From NCBI GenBank assembly GCA_012841145.1, contig DUVH01000016.1, positions 1-64,000 on the forward strand: DNA of 64,000 nt. Direction: 5' to 3'. Of the stretch, positions 62,830 through 64,000 are shown piece by piece (the first letter of the stretch is position 1; each line of letters starts with the position of its first letter). The notes under the pieces are model-generated. The model was given only the letters and a program-made list of their open reading frames with translations. It had not been told where the DNA came from and did no database searches. This DNA is from Clostridiaceae bacterium. Its GTDB lineage: Bacteria; Bacillota; Clostridia; Saccharofermentanales; DTU023. A program made the translations under genes and the position numbers.

Positions 62830-64000
62830 ATGCAGGTCGATTTGGTAGTGAAGAATGCGCGCATTCCTTTCGGGGAAGAGACAATTTTGTGCGATATTTT
62901 GGTCAACAATGAGAAGATTGTTGGTTTCATTGAGGATAGTGGATGTATTCAGCGAGGAAACGAAATTGATGCGGAAGGCTTTTTAACGTTACCTGGATGT
63001 ATTGATTCACATGTGCATTTTATGGATCCTGGGTTTTGCCACCGCGAAACATTTCTATCGGGAACAAGCGCTGCGGCAGCGGGCGGAGTTACTACGGTTA
63101 TTGACATGCCTTGCTGTAGTATTCCCTCAGTGCGTGATGTTGATAGCATGATGAATAAAATAGCAGCTATTGATGGGCAAGCCATGGTGGATTATGCACT
63201 CTGGGGTGGAGTTACCGGGGAAGATGTTCGCCAGGGGAAGCTCGATAATGTTCAAAAACAGGCAGATGAAGGTGTTGTCGGTTTTAAAGCTTATATGACT
63301 CCATCGGTACCATCGTATCCCCGTAGCAATGATGCGGAACTCTTGGAAATTTTTAAAGTTGTTGCAGAGACTGGGCTGCCTTTGGGTGTGCACACAGAGA
63401 ACTACACAATTTGTGATTATTTTGTAAACAAGTTACGTGAAGAAGGGAGGATGGATTCGGTTGCTTGGGCAGAAGCAAGGATGGAATTGGCGGAAAAATC
63501 TGCGATCGAATTGTGCATTAGTTTTGCTGAGTATTCAGGGGCAAGGATGCACGTTGTGCATATGAGTACAGGTGTCGGTGCCAAGCTGATAGAAGCCGGT
63601 AAGATGCGCGGTATAGATGTAACAGCAGAAACTTGCCCGCACTATCTCGTTCTTAATGCTGAAGAATCTATGGGGAAGTGGGGGTCTTTTGCCAAAATTG
63701 CTCCCCCTCTCAGAACGGTTAACGATAACGAGATACTTTGGGAAAAACTTCGAAATGGTGCTGTCGATTTTGTTGCTACTGATCACGCTCCGTATGAGAT
63801 TGCATCAGAAAAAACGGCGGAAGGCATGACGATTTGGAATAGCTTTCCGGGAATTCCTGGTGTCGAAACAATTGTGCCAATCATGGTGAGTGAAGGTCTG
63901 AATAAGGGCAGGATCGGCTTAAAACGTTTGGTGGAAGTTCTAAGCGAAAATCCTGCAAAGCATTACGGCTTGTATCCCAAAAAGGGAAGTATGGCCATAG
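62830..64000 (+). CDS. Allantoinase/hydantoinase-like cyclic amidohydrolase, partial at right edge
   Basis: About 390 codons are present and no stop is reached, so the ORF track omits it. The protein is a dihydroorotase/allantoinase-type amidohydrolase. It has metal ligands in CIDSHVHFMDPGF (HxH), a carboxylated lysine in GVVGFKAYMTPSV, histidines in GVHTENYTI and MHVVHMSTGVG, and the aspartate in VDFVATDHAPYE. Allantoinase, dihydropyrimidinase and D-hydantoinase are the main alternatives. In the context of purine genes, allantoin hydrolysis is attractive. AGGAGG lies 7 bases before the ATG. Composition is AT-rich like the regulator before it. Confidence 0.85.
   Translation, partial: MQVDLVVKNARIPFGEETILCDILVNNEKIVGFIEDSGCIQRGNEIDAEGFLTLPGCIDSHVHFMDPGFCHRETFLSGTSAAAAGGVTTVIDMPCCSIPSVRDVDSMMNKIAAIDGQAMVDYALWGGVTGEDVRQGKLDNVQKQADEGVVGFKAYMTPSVPSYPRSNDAELLEIFKVVAETGLPLGVHTENYTICDYFVNKLREEGRMDSVAWAEARMELAEKSAIELCISFAEYSGARMHVVHMSTGVGAKLIEAGKMRGIDVTAETCPHYLVLNAEESMGKWGSFAKIAPPLRTVNDNEILWEKLRNGAVDFVATDHAPYEIASEKTAEGMTIWNSFPGIPGVETIVPIMVSEGLNKGRIGLKRLVEVLSENPAKHYGLYPKKGSMAI

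Overview
The window looks like chromosomal DNA of a strictly anaerobic, amino-acid- and purine-fermenting Clostridia-type Firmicute. This rests on gene content: a selenoprotein glycine reductase operon, a ferredoxin-linked 2-oxoacid oxidoreductase with phosphotransbutyrylase and butyrate kinase, a SCIFF ranthipeptide locus, rubrerythrins with PerR, and strong AGGAGG ribosome binding sites. Base composition is roughly balanced over most of the window. Two stretches look clearly more AT-rich by eye: about 5.9-7.1 kb, and from about 62.0 kb to the right edge. I cannot name the species. No rRNA, tRNA, CRISPR array, insertion sequence or prophage was recognised.

Layout. 0-5 kb (minus): glycine reductase genes grdX-grdE-grdB-trxB-trxA-grdA. 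GrdB needs UGA read as selenocysteine, and grdA runs off the left edge. 5-9 kb: rubrerythrin, an AT-rich radical SAM gene, cysteine synthase and an EamA transporter. 9-13 kb: pheST. 13-16 kb: an orphan HExxH protein, a metallo-beta-lactamase-fold hydrolase and an ADP-ribosylglycohydrolase. 16-23 kb: oxygen defence (superoxide dismutase, second rubrerythrin, PerR, NADH:rubredoxin-reductase-like flavoprotein), interrupted by a CutC/alpha-L-fucosidase fusion gene and a broken rhomboid gene. 23-29 kb: a YfcC-family carrier, a TIM-barrel protein, TldD/TldE and a membrane protein. 29-31 kb: SCIFF peptide and its radical SAM maturase, then a lipoprotein. 31-38 kb (minus): ptb-buk-ATPase-vorDBAC-ilvE, a complete route from branched-chain amino acids to branched-chain fatty acids with ATP formation. 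38-51 kb: a nucleobase/purine cluster with a deaminase, DUF364 protein, cytosine-deaminase-like amidohydrolase, GntR regulator, BMP-type ABC importer and three-subunit xanthine-dehydrogenase-type hydroxylase. 51-62 kb: GTP-dependent PEP carboxykinase, an aminotransferase, a GH3 glycosidase and a glycerol module (GlpA-like, GlpB-like, DUF1667, GlpK). 62-64 kb: an XRE-cupin regulator and the start of an allantoinase/hydantoinase-like gene.

How it fits together. The purine cluster, the allantoinase-like gene and glycine reductase are compatible with purine fermentation, in which glycine is an intermediate (inference). The Vor/Ptb/Buk cluster would oxidise branched-chain amino acids and supply reduced ferredoxin, while glycine reductase would consume electrons through thioredoxin, a Stickland-type pairing. 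An 11-bp word, AATAGTAATAC, occurs at the YfcC promoter, upstream of the GntR gene and at the BMP-transporter promoter, and is the best candidate for a local regulon operator. Other unusual items are the CutC-GH29 fusion, the rhomboid gene broken at a perfect hairpin, a 14-bp inverted repeat upstream of the first rubrerythrin gene, and an uncharacterised P-loop ATPase inside the Vor/Buk operon.
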